From: Bacteroidales bacterium
GTDB lineage: Bacteria > Bacteroidota > Bacteroidia > Bacteroidales > UBA932
DNA length: 64,000 nt
Reading direction: 5' to 3'
Assembly (NCBI GenBank): GCA_017458265.1
Contig: JAFTFV010000065.1
Location: 58,108 to 122,107, forward strand
Shown: positions 24,625 through 33,815 of the stretch, piece by piece
Numbering within the stretch: the stretch's first letter is position 1
Layout: each line of letters opens with the position of its first letter
Program-made: the position numbers and the translations under genes
The notes under the pieces: model-generated
The model's input: only the letters and a program-made list of their open reading frames with translations
Database searches by the model: none
Told to the model about the DNA's origin: nothing

Positions 24625-26080
24625 AACCGACAAACAACGTAAACCAAAAGCCGGACTTCTTCTTATAGCATCCCCCCGTTTCAAGAACCTGTACGGTCCC
24701 AAGCGCGGGACCTACGGCGACCGCAAGGACAAAGCCGTGAAGGAAATCAAGGCCACGATGGACTTCCTCGACCTGGTGGACCCCGGCATCGTCTACGAAA
24801 GGGAAGACGCCGAGAAGGCCCTGAACCTCTTCTTCGCTGAGAAGGTAGACTTCGTTTATGCCGAATTCCTCTCCTGGAGCGAGGACTTCGCCTGGATCCG
24901 CTTCCTCAGGGACTGCCCGGAGATGCCGATCCTCTTCTGCAACGTGGCAAAGCCCCGCATGAGTTTCGAAACCACCCTTGACGAGGACGATTTCGTCGAT
25001 TACCTCTGCGCCGGCACCCTGGTGGGCTCCCTCGAAGGCTCCGGCAGCCTCAAGCGCATTCCCAGGAAGAACGTCCGCACCGTCATGGGCACCCGTGAGG
25101 AGATTACGGAAAAGGTCCGCATCTATGCCGATGCCGCCCGCACCCGCAGCATCCTCCGCCGCTCCAACGTGGGCCTCATGGCCAACATGAACGAGGCCAT
25201 GTGGAGCACCTACATCGACAATTACGACCTCTTCACCAAGATAGGCCCAGAAATCCATTACCTGCCCTACAGCGACTACGGTACGGAAATCGACAGCCTC
25301 ACCGACGAAGAGGTGAAAGCCTATGCCGACGAACTCACATCCAAGTACAAGATGATGGACGACGTGGAGTATGACAAGTTCATCGGCTGCGTGAAGGCCA
25401 CCCTCGCCATCAAGAAAATGGCCCAGAAGAACGACATCGACTGCTACGTCTACAACGACATCGACCAGGCCACCTTCCGCACCGCCGGCTGCCGTGCAGG
25501 CTTCTACCCGCAGTGGTTCAACGAGAACGTCTCAGTGCTGGTACCGGAGGCCGATATCGGCGCCGGTCTCATCACCTACATCCTGAAGCTCATCAGCGGA
25601 AAGAACGTGAACTTCATCGAGCCTTTCCACATCGAGGACGACTTCGGCACCTTTGCCGGAGGCCACGCCGGTCCCAACGACCACAACGACCCCGCCTGGC
25701 AGCAGAACGTCATCATCTCCCGCGACGTGCGCTTCGCAAAGACCTCATGGAAGTATGCCGGAGCCCCGTTCGCATGGTACCGCATCAGCCCCGGCAAGAA
25801 GACCGTGGCCGGCCTCTTCGAGCAGAACGGCCGTTACAAGCTGGTCACCTTCATGGCCGACAGCCTCTCCGAAAAGGAGGCCCCCCAGAGCAGCAAGAAG
25901 CACCTTCTTGCAACATACACCCACACCATCTTCAAACCGGAAGTTCCGGTAAAGCAGCTCTTCGAGCAGGTACTGAAGGTTGGCGTCACCCAGCACTACG
26001 CCATCGCCGACGGCGACTGGCGTCCCCAGTTGGAGGCCCTCGCAGAAATGATGGGATTTGAATTCTATAGCATCAAGTAA
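24617..26080 (+). CDS. L-arabinose/L-fucose isomerase-like protein
   Basis: 487 residues, close to L-arabinose isomerase length. No signal peptide. The C-terminal half has SVLVPEADIGAGLITYIL followed by PFHIEDDFGTFAGGHAGPNDHND, resembling the metal-binding Glu and His segments of the AraA/FucI superfamily, and TQHYAIADGDW near the end. Such enzymes interconvert an aldose and ketose with a divalent metal. The N-terminal half (YAEFLSWSEDFAWIRFL, LFCNVAKPR) resembles the superfamily's Rossmann domains but is divergent from true AraA, so the sugar may not be arabinose. Its position between a transporter and a mannose-6-phosphate isomerase supports a catabolic role. Confidence 0.7.
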   Translation: MNKTDKQRKPKAGLLLIASPRFKNLYGPKRGTYGDRKDKAVKEIKATMDFLDLVDPGIVYEREDAEKALNLFFAEKVDFVYAEFLSWSEDFAWIRFLRDCPEMPILFCNVAKPRMSFETTLDEDDFVDYLCAGTLVGSLEGSGSLKRIPRKNVRTVMGTREEITEKVRIYADAARTRSILRRSNVGLMANMNEAMWSTYIDNYDLFTKIGPEIHYLPYSDYGTEIDSLTDEEVKAYADELTSKYKMMDDVEYDKFIGCVKATLAIKKMAQKNDIDCYVYNDIDQATFRTAGCRAGFYPQWFNENVSVLVPEADIGAGLITYILKLISGKNVNFIEPFHIEDDFGTFAGGHAGPNDHNDPAWQQNVIISRDVRFAKTSWKYAGAPFAWYRISPGKKTVAGLFEQNGRYKLVTFMADSLSEKEAPQSSKKHLLATYTHTIFKPEVPVKQLFEQVLKVGVTQHYAIADGDWRPQLEALAEMMGFEFYSIK

Positions 26081-26081
26081 T

Positions 26082-27941
26082 ATGTCATTCATGTACAACC
26101 CGTTTCCTTTCGATGACTGGAAACCTGTAAACAGACCAAAGATAGATGAAAACGCCGCCAAGACGCTTGTCCGCGGCGGAGTGAAGGTTGCAGCGTTCCT
26201 TGCCGGCAAGGCAAAAGGCGGCAGCGTAATCGGCATTGACGGATACACCGCAGCCGATTTTGACCAAACCGTAAACCTCCTCGCACAGCAGCTTCACGTG
26301 AAGGGTTTCAAGACAAGGCTCGTGAACTTCCGCAGCGCATACAAGAGCAAGGAAGAGCTCTGGGACCTGGTGGACAGCAAGCTCAGCTGGGACCGCAGCG
26401 AAGACCCCACCCTCCTTTTCGGATGGGTGTATAAGGGTGGATACGAAGGCCTTCTCGTTCCCGAAAAACTCAAGGCGATGAAATGGGAAGTGCAGCAGGC
26501 CCACAATACCGGTGACGACAATACCGTCACTGTCATCTATGGCCACGGCTGCCTCATAAAGGAACTGAGGAATCTTTATGACATCAAGGTTTACCTGGAT
26601 GTCACTCCCAAGGAGAGTATCCTGAGGATACGCCGCGGAAGGTATGTGAATCTGGGCATGACTGAGCCGCTCACCACTCCCCTTATCATCAGGCGCTGCT
26701 ACTACTGCGACTTCGAGGTTGCCGTGGAACTCAGGAAGGAACTCCTTGCAAAGGCCGGAAACGTGGACTACTACGTGGAGAATGATCGTCCTGACGATGC
26801 CAAGCTCCTTCCGTTCAGTTCCTTAGAGGAAGTGACATCGGCCCTGGCATCATACCCGTTCCGATGCAAACCTGTTTACCTGGAAGGTGTCTGGGGCGGC
26901 ACATATATGAAGAAACTCCGCGGCCTTCCGCAGGAGATGAGAAACGCGGCCTGGGTATTCGACCTCATTCCAATGGAGGTTTCAGTACTGGTGGAAGTGG
27001 GATCCGCCGTCATGGAGATACCTTTCTCAACCTTCTTCATGAAGGAAGGAAACAAGGTCCTCGGTCCCAAGGTGGTGGAGAAGTTCGGCGGTTATTTCCC
27101 CATCCGCTTCAACTGGGACGACAGCTATCACTCCACAGGCAACATGTCCATCCAGTGCCACAGCGGAAGCGCCTGGAACAAGAAGCATTACAATGAATTC
27201 GGCCGCCAGGACGAAAGCTACTACGTAGTGGTGACAGGCCATGAGGCCAAGACCTTCATCGGCTTCCGCGACGATGCCGACATTCCCGAATTCTTCCGTG
27301 CAATCGAAGCTGCCGACACTGAGCACAAGCCGGTGGACTACATGAAGTACGTAAGCTACGAGGAGTCCAAGCCCGGCCTCCAGGTGATGCTCCCTGCAGG
27401 GACCATCCACTCCAGCGGCCGCAACCAGGTAATCCTCGAAATCGGTTCCCTCACCATAGGTTCATACACCTATAAGATGTATGACTACCTGAGACTTGAC
27501 TTTGACGGAAAGCAGCGCCCCATTCACACCAAACTCGGGGAAGAGAACGTGAACCAGGAGCGCCGCACTTCCGTCATCCATGACCCTGCAAGCAAGGATT
27601 ACATTGTCCAGAAGCCGCGCCTCGCAGCAGAAGGAGAAGGCTGGCAGGAGTACATCGTGGGCGAAAACGAGCAGCTTTACTTCAGCCTCCGCCGCCTGGA
27701 ATTCGAGAAGACCTGCACCCAGAAGACGGACGGCAAGTTCTGCGTCCTCACCCTCGTGGACGGCGAAAAGATCCGCGTCAGGAGCAAGAGCTGCCCGGAG
27801 CGCTTCTACGATGCCGATTTCATGGATCTGGTGGTTGTTCCCGCAGACCTTGGCGAATACGAAATCATCAACCTCGGAGCAGAGCCCGTAAGGGTTCACA
27901 AGACTCTCCTCAGGCCCGGTTACGAAGATGTTGAACTCTAA
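26082..27941 (+). CDS. Class I mannose-6-phosphate isomerase with degenerate kinase-like N-terminal domain
   Basis: 619 residues from the ATG at 26082, 1 nt after the previous stop. Residues about 270-600 carry the class I phosphomannose isomerase (cupin) pattern: VYLEGVWGGTYMKKLRGLP, NMSIQCHSGSAWNKKHY with the metal-binding QxH, and QVMLPAGTIHSSGRNQVILEIGS. Residues about 40-240 resemble a uridine-kinase-type P-loop domain (VTVIYGHGCLIKELRNLYDIKVYLDV then RIRRGRYVNLG), but the expected GxxGxGK(S/T) is replaced by GIDGYTAADFD, so ATP binding is doubtful. It probably converts mannose-6-P to fructose-6-P. Ordinary ManA enzymes are about 300-390 residues, so the extra domain is the oddity. It overlaps the ROK kinase gene by 14 nt. 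Confidence 0.75.
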   Translation: MSFMYNPFPFDDWKPVNRPKIDENAAKTLVRGGVKVAAFLAGKAKGGSVIGIDGYTAADFDQTVNLLAQQLHVKGFKTRLVNFRSAYKSKEELWDLVDSKLSWDRSEDPTLLFGWVYKGGYEGLLVPEKLKAMKWEVQQAHNTGDDNTVTVIYGHGCLIKELRNLYDIKVYLDVTPKESILRIRRGRYVNLGMTEPLTTPLIIRRCYYCDFEVAVELRKELLAKAGNVDYYVENDRPDDAKLLPFSSLEEVTSALASYPFRCKPVYLEGVWGGTYMKKLRGLPQEMRNAAWVFDLIPMEVSVLVEVGSAVMEIPFSTFFMKEGNKVLGPKVVEKFGGYFPIRFNWDDSYHSTGNMSIQCHSGSAWNKKHYNEFGRQDESYYVVVTGHEAKTFIGFRDDADIPEFFRAIEAADTEHKPVDYMKYVSYEESKPGLQVMLPAGTIHSSGRNQVILEIGSLTIGSYTYKMYDYLRLDFDGKQRPIHTKLGEENVNQERRTSVIHDPASKDYIVQKPRLAAEGEGWQEYIVGENEQLYFSLRRLEFEKTCTQKTDGKFCVLTLVDGEKIRVRSKSCPERFYDADFMDLVVVPADLGEYEIINLGAEPVRVHKTLLRPGYEDVEL

Positions 27942-28737
27942 GGAATACCGTCTCCTGGACGTGGGCGGCACCTATATCAAGCGCCCCAGCCTGCAGCCCG
28001 TTCCCGTGAATTCTTCGGGGAGCAGGGAGGAGATTGCATCGGCATTCAGGAAGGCAGTCGGGAACACTGAAGGGCTCAAGGGCATCGGAATAGCGATTCC
28101 CGGTCCATTTGATTTCTCGAACGGCATTTTCAGGATGGACCACAAGTTCGCCGCCGTAAAGGGCGAGGACTTCCGCTCGCTTGCAGGGGTGCCGGAAAAC
28201 ATCGGCATACGGTTTATCCACGATGTGAATTCAGTTCTGGAAGGCGCTATAAGGATGATGGGGCTCGAAGGGCAGAATACAGCCCTGGTGAGCCTTGGAA
28301 CGGGGCTTGGCTTCTCCCTTGCAATTGACGGCAAGGTACGTTACGGCCCCACACTCTCCCCTGCCGATGTCATCTGGAACATGCCCTGGGAAGGCGGAAT
28401 CCTGGAAGACAAGGTGAGCGCGAGGGGCCTCAGGAACATATACGGAGAGCTTGGCGGTGACTCCAACGACTCTGCAGCCTCCATAGCCATCAAGGCATTC
28501 TGCGGCGAAAGGGATGCCCTCGAAGCGTTCAGCATCATGGGAGAACATATCGGCAGGGCCCTCAAGGAGATACTTGCACCATGGGATGTGAAAACCCTGC
28601 TGTTTGCAGGACAGGTTTCACGCTCCCTCGTTCTCATGGAAGATTCCATCAGACAGTATCTGGGGAATAAAATGCGCATGACACTTGTTCCGGACAATGC
28701 CGTATATGAAGGCATTTCCACTCTGTTTGAAAACTGA
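27928..28737 (+). CDS. ROK-family sugar kinase
   Basis: 269 residues. The phosphate-binding LLDVGGTYIK begins at residue 9, followed by GIGIAIPGPFDFSNGIF, FIHDVNSVLEGAIRMMG (catalytic Asp region) and ALVSLGTGLGFSLAIDGKV (adenine/sugar-binding glycines). There is no HTH and no CxCGxxGC zinc motif, so it is a compact kinase rather than a regulator. It probably phosphorylates the imported hexose or amino sugar and feeds the phosphomannose isomerase encoded just upstream. The start overlaps that gene by 14 nt, implying coupled translation. SusC follows after 12 nt. Confidence 0.8.
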   Translation: MLNSKEYRLLDVGGTYIKRPSLQPVPVNSSGSREEIASAFRKAVGNTEGLKGIGIAIPGPFDFSNGIFRMDHKFAAVKGEDFRSLAGVPENIGIRFIHDVNSVLEGAIRMMGLEGQNTALVSLGTGLGFSLAIDGKVRYGPTLSPADVIWNMPWEGGILEDKVSARGLRNIYGELGGDSNDSAASIAIKAFCGERDALEAFSIMGEHIGRALKEILAPWDVKTLLFAGQVSRSLVLMEDSIRQYLGNKMRMTLVPDNAVYEGISTLFEN

Positions 28738-28749
28738 TTGTATTAGTAT

Positions 28750-31700
28750 ATGAGAAACTTCAACAAAATTCTGCTGGCGGCAGTCCTGGGGATATTGCTT
28801 CCTCTCACTGCCCTTGCACAAAGCCGCGAGGTGAAGGGTACCGTCATCGACGAGACGGACCAGCCCGTTGCCGGCGCCTTTGTGACGGTAAAAGGTGAGA
28901 CTCGAGGCGCCATGACCGACGGCGCCGGCAAGTTCACCATCAGCGTAAAATCCAGCGATGTGCTCATCGTGAGTTTCCTGGGATACGGGGATGAAGAAGT
29001 GCCCGTCGGAAGCCAGAAGGACATCCTCGTCAAAATGGTCCCCCAGGAAAACCAGCTGGAGGAGGTCGTGATGGTTGCATATGGTGCCCAGAGAAAGGCT
29101 TCCGTCATCGGTTCCATCGCCTCGGTTGACATGGAACAGCTCAAGGTTCCGGTTGGCCAGCTTTCCTCCACCCTTGCCGGTAAGCTTGCCGGTATCGTGG
29201 TCATGCAGCACACAGGTGAGCCCGGCGCCGGTGCCGACTTCTGGATCCGTGGTATGAACACCTTCGGAGCAAACAGCAAGCCTCTTGTGCTGGTAGACGG
29301 CGTCGAGCGCGACATGGACCTCGTGGATGCCGATGATATCGCATCGTTCTCCATCCTCAAGGATGCAACCGCAACAGCCCTTTACGGTGTCCGCGGTGCA
29401 AACGGTATCGTCCTCATCACCACCAAAAGAGGCTCCGAGTCCAAGCCCAAGATCAATTTCAAGGCCGAAACCGGCATGGTAACCCCCACAAGGCTTCCCG
29501 AACTTGCAAGTGCGTCCGAGTGGATGGACTATTACAACGCCATCTACACGGACAGCGGCGGCGAAGCCCCCATCTCCGACTACCAGAGACAGATGTACCT
29601 GAGCGGCGCAGACCCTGACTTCTACCCCACCGTAGACTGGATTCACACCATCTTCAAGGAGAGGTCAACGTCCTCCAGGGTAAATCTCAGCGTCACCGGC
29701 GGCACCAAGAACGTAAGATACTATGTGGGAGGCAATTATTACAAGGAAGACGGTATCTTCAACACCAACCAGGACCGCTACGACGCCGGCATGAGCTTTG
29801 ACAAGTTCAGCTTCCGCTCCAACGTGGACATCAACATCTCCAAGTCCACCACCCTGGGCCTGAGCCTGTCCAACCAGTTCACTGACACCAACTCACCAAG
29901 GAACGACCGCAATGAGATATACGCACGCACCCTGGCTGCATCCCCGGTGGGAATCGTGACGGTCTATTCCGACGGCACCCTTACCCTTCCGGAGCAGGGA
30001 TACAACCCATGGAATCTCCTCAACAGCCTTGGTTACCGCACCATCAAGAACAACGTAGCCCAGGCCACAATGTCCCTGACGCAGGACTTCTCGGACATCA
30101 TCACCGAAGGTCTCCAGGCCAATATCAAGTTCAGTTGGGACGCCCAGAATTCCACAACGGTTTACAGAGCCATTTCCCCCGCATACTCAAGGGCTACCGG
30201 ACGCGATGCCGACGGAAACCTGGTATTCAAATCCATCAGCGGCGGCAACAATTACATGACTCTCTCCAGCTCCAATACCGGATGGAATACCATGAATCTG
30301 GAGGCCTCCGTGAATTATGAGCGCACATTCGCAAATGTGCACAGGGTGAGCGGAATGTTCCTCTACAACATGAGGACCCGTACCAACAATGTGCCCGGAG
30401 GCTCGTATATCGGCGCTTTCCCCTACAAGCACATGGGTATAGCCGGCCGTGCCACCTATTCATATTCCGATCGTTACTTTGCGGAAGTGAACTTCGGTTA
30501 CAACGGTTCCGAAAACTTTGCTCCTGGACACCGCTTCGGTTTCTTCCCTTCCCTGGCAGTGGGTTATCTGATAAGCAACGAGCCATGGTGGGCGTCTCTG
30601 AAAGACATCGTGACCAGCCTCAAGTTCAAGGCATCCTACGGAAAGGTGGGCAATGATGAAATTGGCGGAAGCCGGCGTTTTGCCTACAACACCACCATCA
30701 ACACATCTGCTAACGGAGCCCTGTTCGGAGACACTCCGACATCCAAGGGTGGTATAACCACGGGTGACTACGGCAACCCTGCTGTTTCATGGGAAGAGGC
30801 CACGAAGTCCAATGCCGGATTTGAGCTTACGCTCCTGAAGGATATCCGCTACATCCTGGACTTCTTCTACGACAGGCGCGATGGCATTTTCATCGAAAGG
30901 CAGTCCACCCCCTCAGCCGTGGGTATCAATGTAAACCAGTACGTCAATATCGGCAAGATGAAGAACCAGGGCTTTGACATGACCCTGGAGTATGACCACA
31001 CCTTCGGGAACGGTCTCTTCGTATCGGCCCGCGGCAACTACTCCTTCAACCGTAACAAGATCCTGTATAATGACCAGCCGGACCAGGTATGGAAATACCA
31101 GAACACTGCGGGCTTTGCCTTCCAGCAGCAGTTCGGCCTCATTGCCGAAGGCCTCTTCAAGGACGAGGAAGACATCGCCTCCTGGCCAACCCAGCAGTTC
31201 GGCTCGGTCCATCCCGGAGACATCAAGTACCGTGACATCAACGGCGACGGCGTCGTGAACACCTACGACAAGGTTGCCATCGGCTACACCGTTGTCCCTG
31301 AGATCAACTACGGCTTTGGCGTAAGCCTCGGCTTCAAGGGCTTCGACGCCTCAGTCTTCTTCAGCGGAGTGGGACACGTCACCCGCATCATCACCGGCAA
31401 CAACCTCTTCGGCGCCACCGCCGACATCAAGTATGAGGGGCAGATCTTTGCCGATGTAGCCCGCAACCGCTGGACTCCCGACAACCCCGACCCCAATGCT
31501 CCCTACCCCCGTCTTTCCCTTGAGAAGGTGACCAACAACCAGCAGGCATCCACCTACTGGCAGAAGGACATGAGTTTCATGCGCCTGAAGAACGCAGAAC
31601 TGGGATATACCCTTCCCAAGAATCTCACCAAGAAGATGGGACTGTCTACGACCCGCATCTACCTGCAGGGTGTAAACCTCCTCACTTTCTCCAAGTTCAA

Positions 31701-31788
31701 GCTGTGGGATCCCGAGCTTGCCACCGCAAACGGCAGCGCCTATCCCAACATCAGGTCCTACAGCATTGGTCTCAACCTTAATTTCTGA
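28750..31788 (+). CDS. SusC/RagA-family TonB-dependent transporter, PUL 2
   Basis: 1012 residues. The signal peptide ends LLPLTALAQS. A carboxypeptidase-regulatory-like domain (VKGTVIDETDQPVAGAFVTV) is followed by a TonB-box-like EEVVMVAYGAQRKAS, the plug (STLAGKLAGIVVMQHTGEPG, DIASFSILKDATATALYGVRGANG) and the barrel, with C-terminal GLNLNF. It imports oligosaccharides across the outer membrane. It is shorter than the PUL 1 transporter and clearly divergent from it in plug and barrel, so the two PULs probably take up different ligands. It lies 12 nt after the ROK kinase and 4 nt before susD. Confidence 0.96.
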   Translation: MRNFNKILLAAVLGILLPLTALAQSREVKGTVIDETDQPVAGAFVTVKGETRGAMTDGAGKFTISVKSSDVLIVSFLGYGDEEVPVGSQKDILVKMVPQENQLEEVVMVAYGAQRKASVIGSIASVDMEQLKVPVGQLSSTLAGKLAGIVVMQHTGEPGAGADFWIRGMNTFGANSKPLVLVDGVERDMDLVDADDIASFSILKDATATALYGVRGANGIVLITTKRGSESKPKINFKAETGMVTPTRLPELASASEWMDYYNAIYTDSGGEAPISDYQRQMYLSGADPDFYPTVDWIHTIFKERSTSSRVNLSVTGGTKNVRYYVGGNYYKEDGIFNTNQDRYDAGMSFDKFSFRSNVDINISKSTTLGLSLSNQFTDTNSPRNDRNEIYARTLAASPVGIVTVYSDGTLTLPEQGYNPWNLLNSLGYRTIKNNVAQATMSLTQDFSDIITEGLQANIKFSWDAQNSTTVYRAISPAYSRATGRDADGNLVFKSISGGNNYMTLSSSNTGWNTMNLEASVNYERTFANVHRVSGMFLYNMRTRTNNVPGGSYIGAFPYKHMGIAGRATYSYSDRYFAEVNFGYNGSENFAPGHRFGFFPSLAVGYLISNEPWWASLKDIVTSLKFKASYGKVGNDEIGGSRRFAYNTTINTSANGALFGDTPTSKGGITTGDYGNPAVSWEEATKSNAGFELTLLKDIRYILDFFYDRRDGIFIERQSTPSAVGINVNQYVNIGKMKNQGFDMTLEYDHTFGNGLFVSARGNYSFNRNKILYNDQPDQVWKYQNTAGFAFQQQFGLIAEGLFKDEEDIASWPTQQFGSVHPGDIKYRDINGDGVVNTYDKVAIGYTVVPEINYGFGVSLGFKGFDASVFFSGVGHVTRIITGNNLFGATADIKYEGQIFADVARNRWTPDNPDPNAPYPRLSLEKVTNNQQASTYWQKDMSFMRLKNAELGYTLPKNLTKKMGLSTTRIYLQGVNLLTFSKFKLWDPELATANGSAYPNIRSYSIGLNLNF

Positions 31789-31792
31789 TACT

Positions 31793-33811
31793 ATGAAAAA
31801 GTACATTGCCATACTTGCAGCACTCCTTACACTCAGTGCATGCGATTCTTACTTTGACATAGACTTCCAGGACCAGGCCAACCTCCCCGAGATTTTCTCA
31901 AAGAAAAACACCACGGAGAGCTATCTGGCACACCTGTACTCATATCTTCCCCATGACGAGGACACCCACAAGGGCACAGGATATGTAATCCCGCGCTCCG
32001 ATGAAGGCCTGTTCGGCTTCCTCGGTTACGGCCCGTTCAACAAACTGCGCAGCGGAGACTACAATACCGCAGCTACCGGCGACGTGGTCGAGTACAATGT
32101 GTGGAAAAGGATGTACGTCGCCATCCGTCAGTGCACCATTTTCATAGACAATGTAGACCTTGACCGTGAAGACACTCCGGCGGTGAAAGCAGCCATGAAG
32201 GCCGAAGCCCGCTTCCTGAGGGCATACTACTATTTCTGCCTGTTCCGCCAGTACGGCCCCGTCATTATCTGGGGCGACGCCCTGGCTCCGGAAGATGCAG
32301 AAGGCGACAAGCTAGACCGCAACACCGTGGACGAGAATGTCAGCTTCATCGTCAGCGAACTTGACAGGGCAGTCCAGGACCTCCCTTATGAGATAAAGGA
32401 AATCGGAGCCAACGATTCCTGGACCGGACGTGCCACCAAGGGTGCCGCAATGGCCCTCAAGGCAAGGGTTCTCCTTTATGCAGCTTCTCCTCTATACAAC
32501 GGGCAGGACGGCGGCAGGCTTACCGGCATCTTCTCTGCCAAGACCAACATTGACGGAAAGCAGATTTTCGCCGCATACGATGCCTCCAAGTGGGAGAAGG
32601 CCGCACAGGCTGCAAAGGATGTGATCGACCTGAACCGCTATTCGCTCTGCTCCAGCACAGGAGGAAGCACGGACCTTCAGAAGGCTGCATCGGCATATCA
32701 GAATGTCTTCTTCGAGCGCTGGAACAGTGAGACCATCTGGGGCTGGTGGCATCTCGGAATCGGTCACTCTGACGGCGGCTTTGCAACTTGGATCGGCGCT
32801 ACCGGCTCTTTCATGTACTGCACCATTCCGGACTTCCCGGAGGTCACAACGTCCTACCGTCCCCTCCAGGCATATACTCCTTCGCTCAAGATGGTCGACG
32901 CATATCCAATGGCGGCAAGCGGCCGATATCCCGTCGTGGGCTACCAAAAGAGCGGAAGGTTCAACGACCTCTCCAAACCCCTTGTAGACCCTCTTTCAGG
33001 CTACTCCGCAACGGGTTGGGAAGATAATTACACTCAGCCTCTGGACGCCGACTGGGCCCCCGCCTTCAAGGCTCACAAAAGCACCGTGGGACGTGACGCC
33101 CGTTACTATTCAAGCATCGTCCCAAACGGTTATTACTGGCCAAGCGACAAGATCAAAAAGCGCTGGACAAGCTACAAATCCAGCTCTGCAACGGTTCCTG
33201 TACAGAAATTTGAATCAGCAGCCCTCAACTGGGTTGGATACGCCTGCCGCCGCTGGTACAAGGCGAATACCGCCTTTGCAACCGGAGCGGACTTCACCGG
33301 CGCACAGCGCTACGTCTACCCCACATTCCGCCTTGCGGAAATATACCTGAGCTATGCCGAGGCCTGCAACGAAAAGGCCGACCGCGACGTCGACGAGGCC
33401 ATCACCTATCTTGACAAAGTCCGTTCAAGAAGCGGCCTTAACAGCATCCGCGACGCATACAGCGAAATCAATTTCAACAATGCCGATGCAACCACCACCA
33501 TCGCCGGCGTTACCAAGACCAACAAGGAATGGCTGCGCTGGTTCATCCTCCAGGAAAGATGGTGCGAGTTCGGCATGGAGGCAATGCGTCATTACGACAT
33601 GTGCCGCTGGCTGCGCGCAGAGGACGAGTACCCTGCAGCCCCCTGGACCCTTAACATGGCCTCTGAAACTTATGAAGGGGTATATGAGAGGGTGAACAAC
33701 GTAATGCCAATGGACAACGCAGACTTCCACTACCGTGACTATTTCTATCCCATCATCTCCACGCAGCTTGCAGAGATGGTGAACTTCACTCAAAACCCCG
33801 GTTGGGAATAG
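31793..33811 (+). CDS. SusD/RagB-family outer-membrane lipoprotein, PUL 2
   Basis: 672 residues from the ATG at 31793 (MKKYIAILAALLTLSACDSYF, Cys at 17). The longer frame starting inside susC was rejected. SusD features: LRAYYYFCLFRQYGPVIIW (TPR segment), NEKADRDVDEAITYLDKVRSRSGL, and the C-terminal EFGMEAMRHYDMCRWLRAEDEYPAAPW. It is larger than the PUL 1 SusD (547 residues), with insertions in the middle (residues 200-450) that could form a wider binding surface. It lies directly after susC, in the usual SusC-SusD complex arrangement. Confidence 0.95.
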   Translation: MKKYIAILAALLTLSACDSYFDIDFQDQANLPEIFSKKNTTESYLAHLYSYLPHDEDTHKGTGYVIPRSDEGLFGFLGYGPFNKLRSGDYNTAATGDVVEYNVWKRMYVAIRQCTIFIDNVDLDREDTPAVKAAMKAEARFLRAYYYFCLFRQYGPVIIWGDALAPEDAEGDKLDRNTVDENVSFIVSELDRAVQDLPYEIKEIGANDSWTGRATKGAAMALKARVLLYAASPLYNGQDGGRLTGIFSAKTNIDGKQIFAAYDASKWEKAAQAAKDVIDLNRYSLCSSTGGSTDLQKAASAYQNVFFERWNSETIWGWWHLGIGHSDGGFATWIGATGSFMYCTIPDFPEVTTSYRPLQAYTPSLKMVDAYPMAASGRYPVVGYQKSGRFNDLSKPLVDPLSGYSATGWEDNYTQPLDADWAPAFKAHKSTVGRDARYYSSIVPNGYYWPSDKIKKRWTSYKSSSATVPVQKFESAALNWVGYACRRWYKANTAFATGADFTGAQRYVYPTFRLAEIYLSYAEACNEKADRDVDEAITYLDKVRSRSGLNSIRDAYSEINFNNADATTTIAGVTKTNKEWLRWFILQERWCEFGMEAMRHYDMCRWLRAEDEYPAAPWTLNMASETYEGVYERVNNVMPMDNADFHYRDYFYPIISTQLAEMVNFTQNPGWE

Positions 33812-33815
33812 GCCT

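Noticed and set aside
28618-29646. 342-codon minus-strand frame
   Set aside because: Antisense to the start of the PUL 2 SusC gene and the end of the ROK kinase gene; no recognisable domain.
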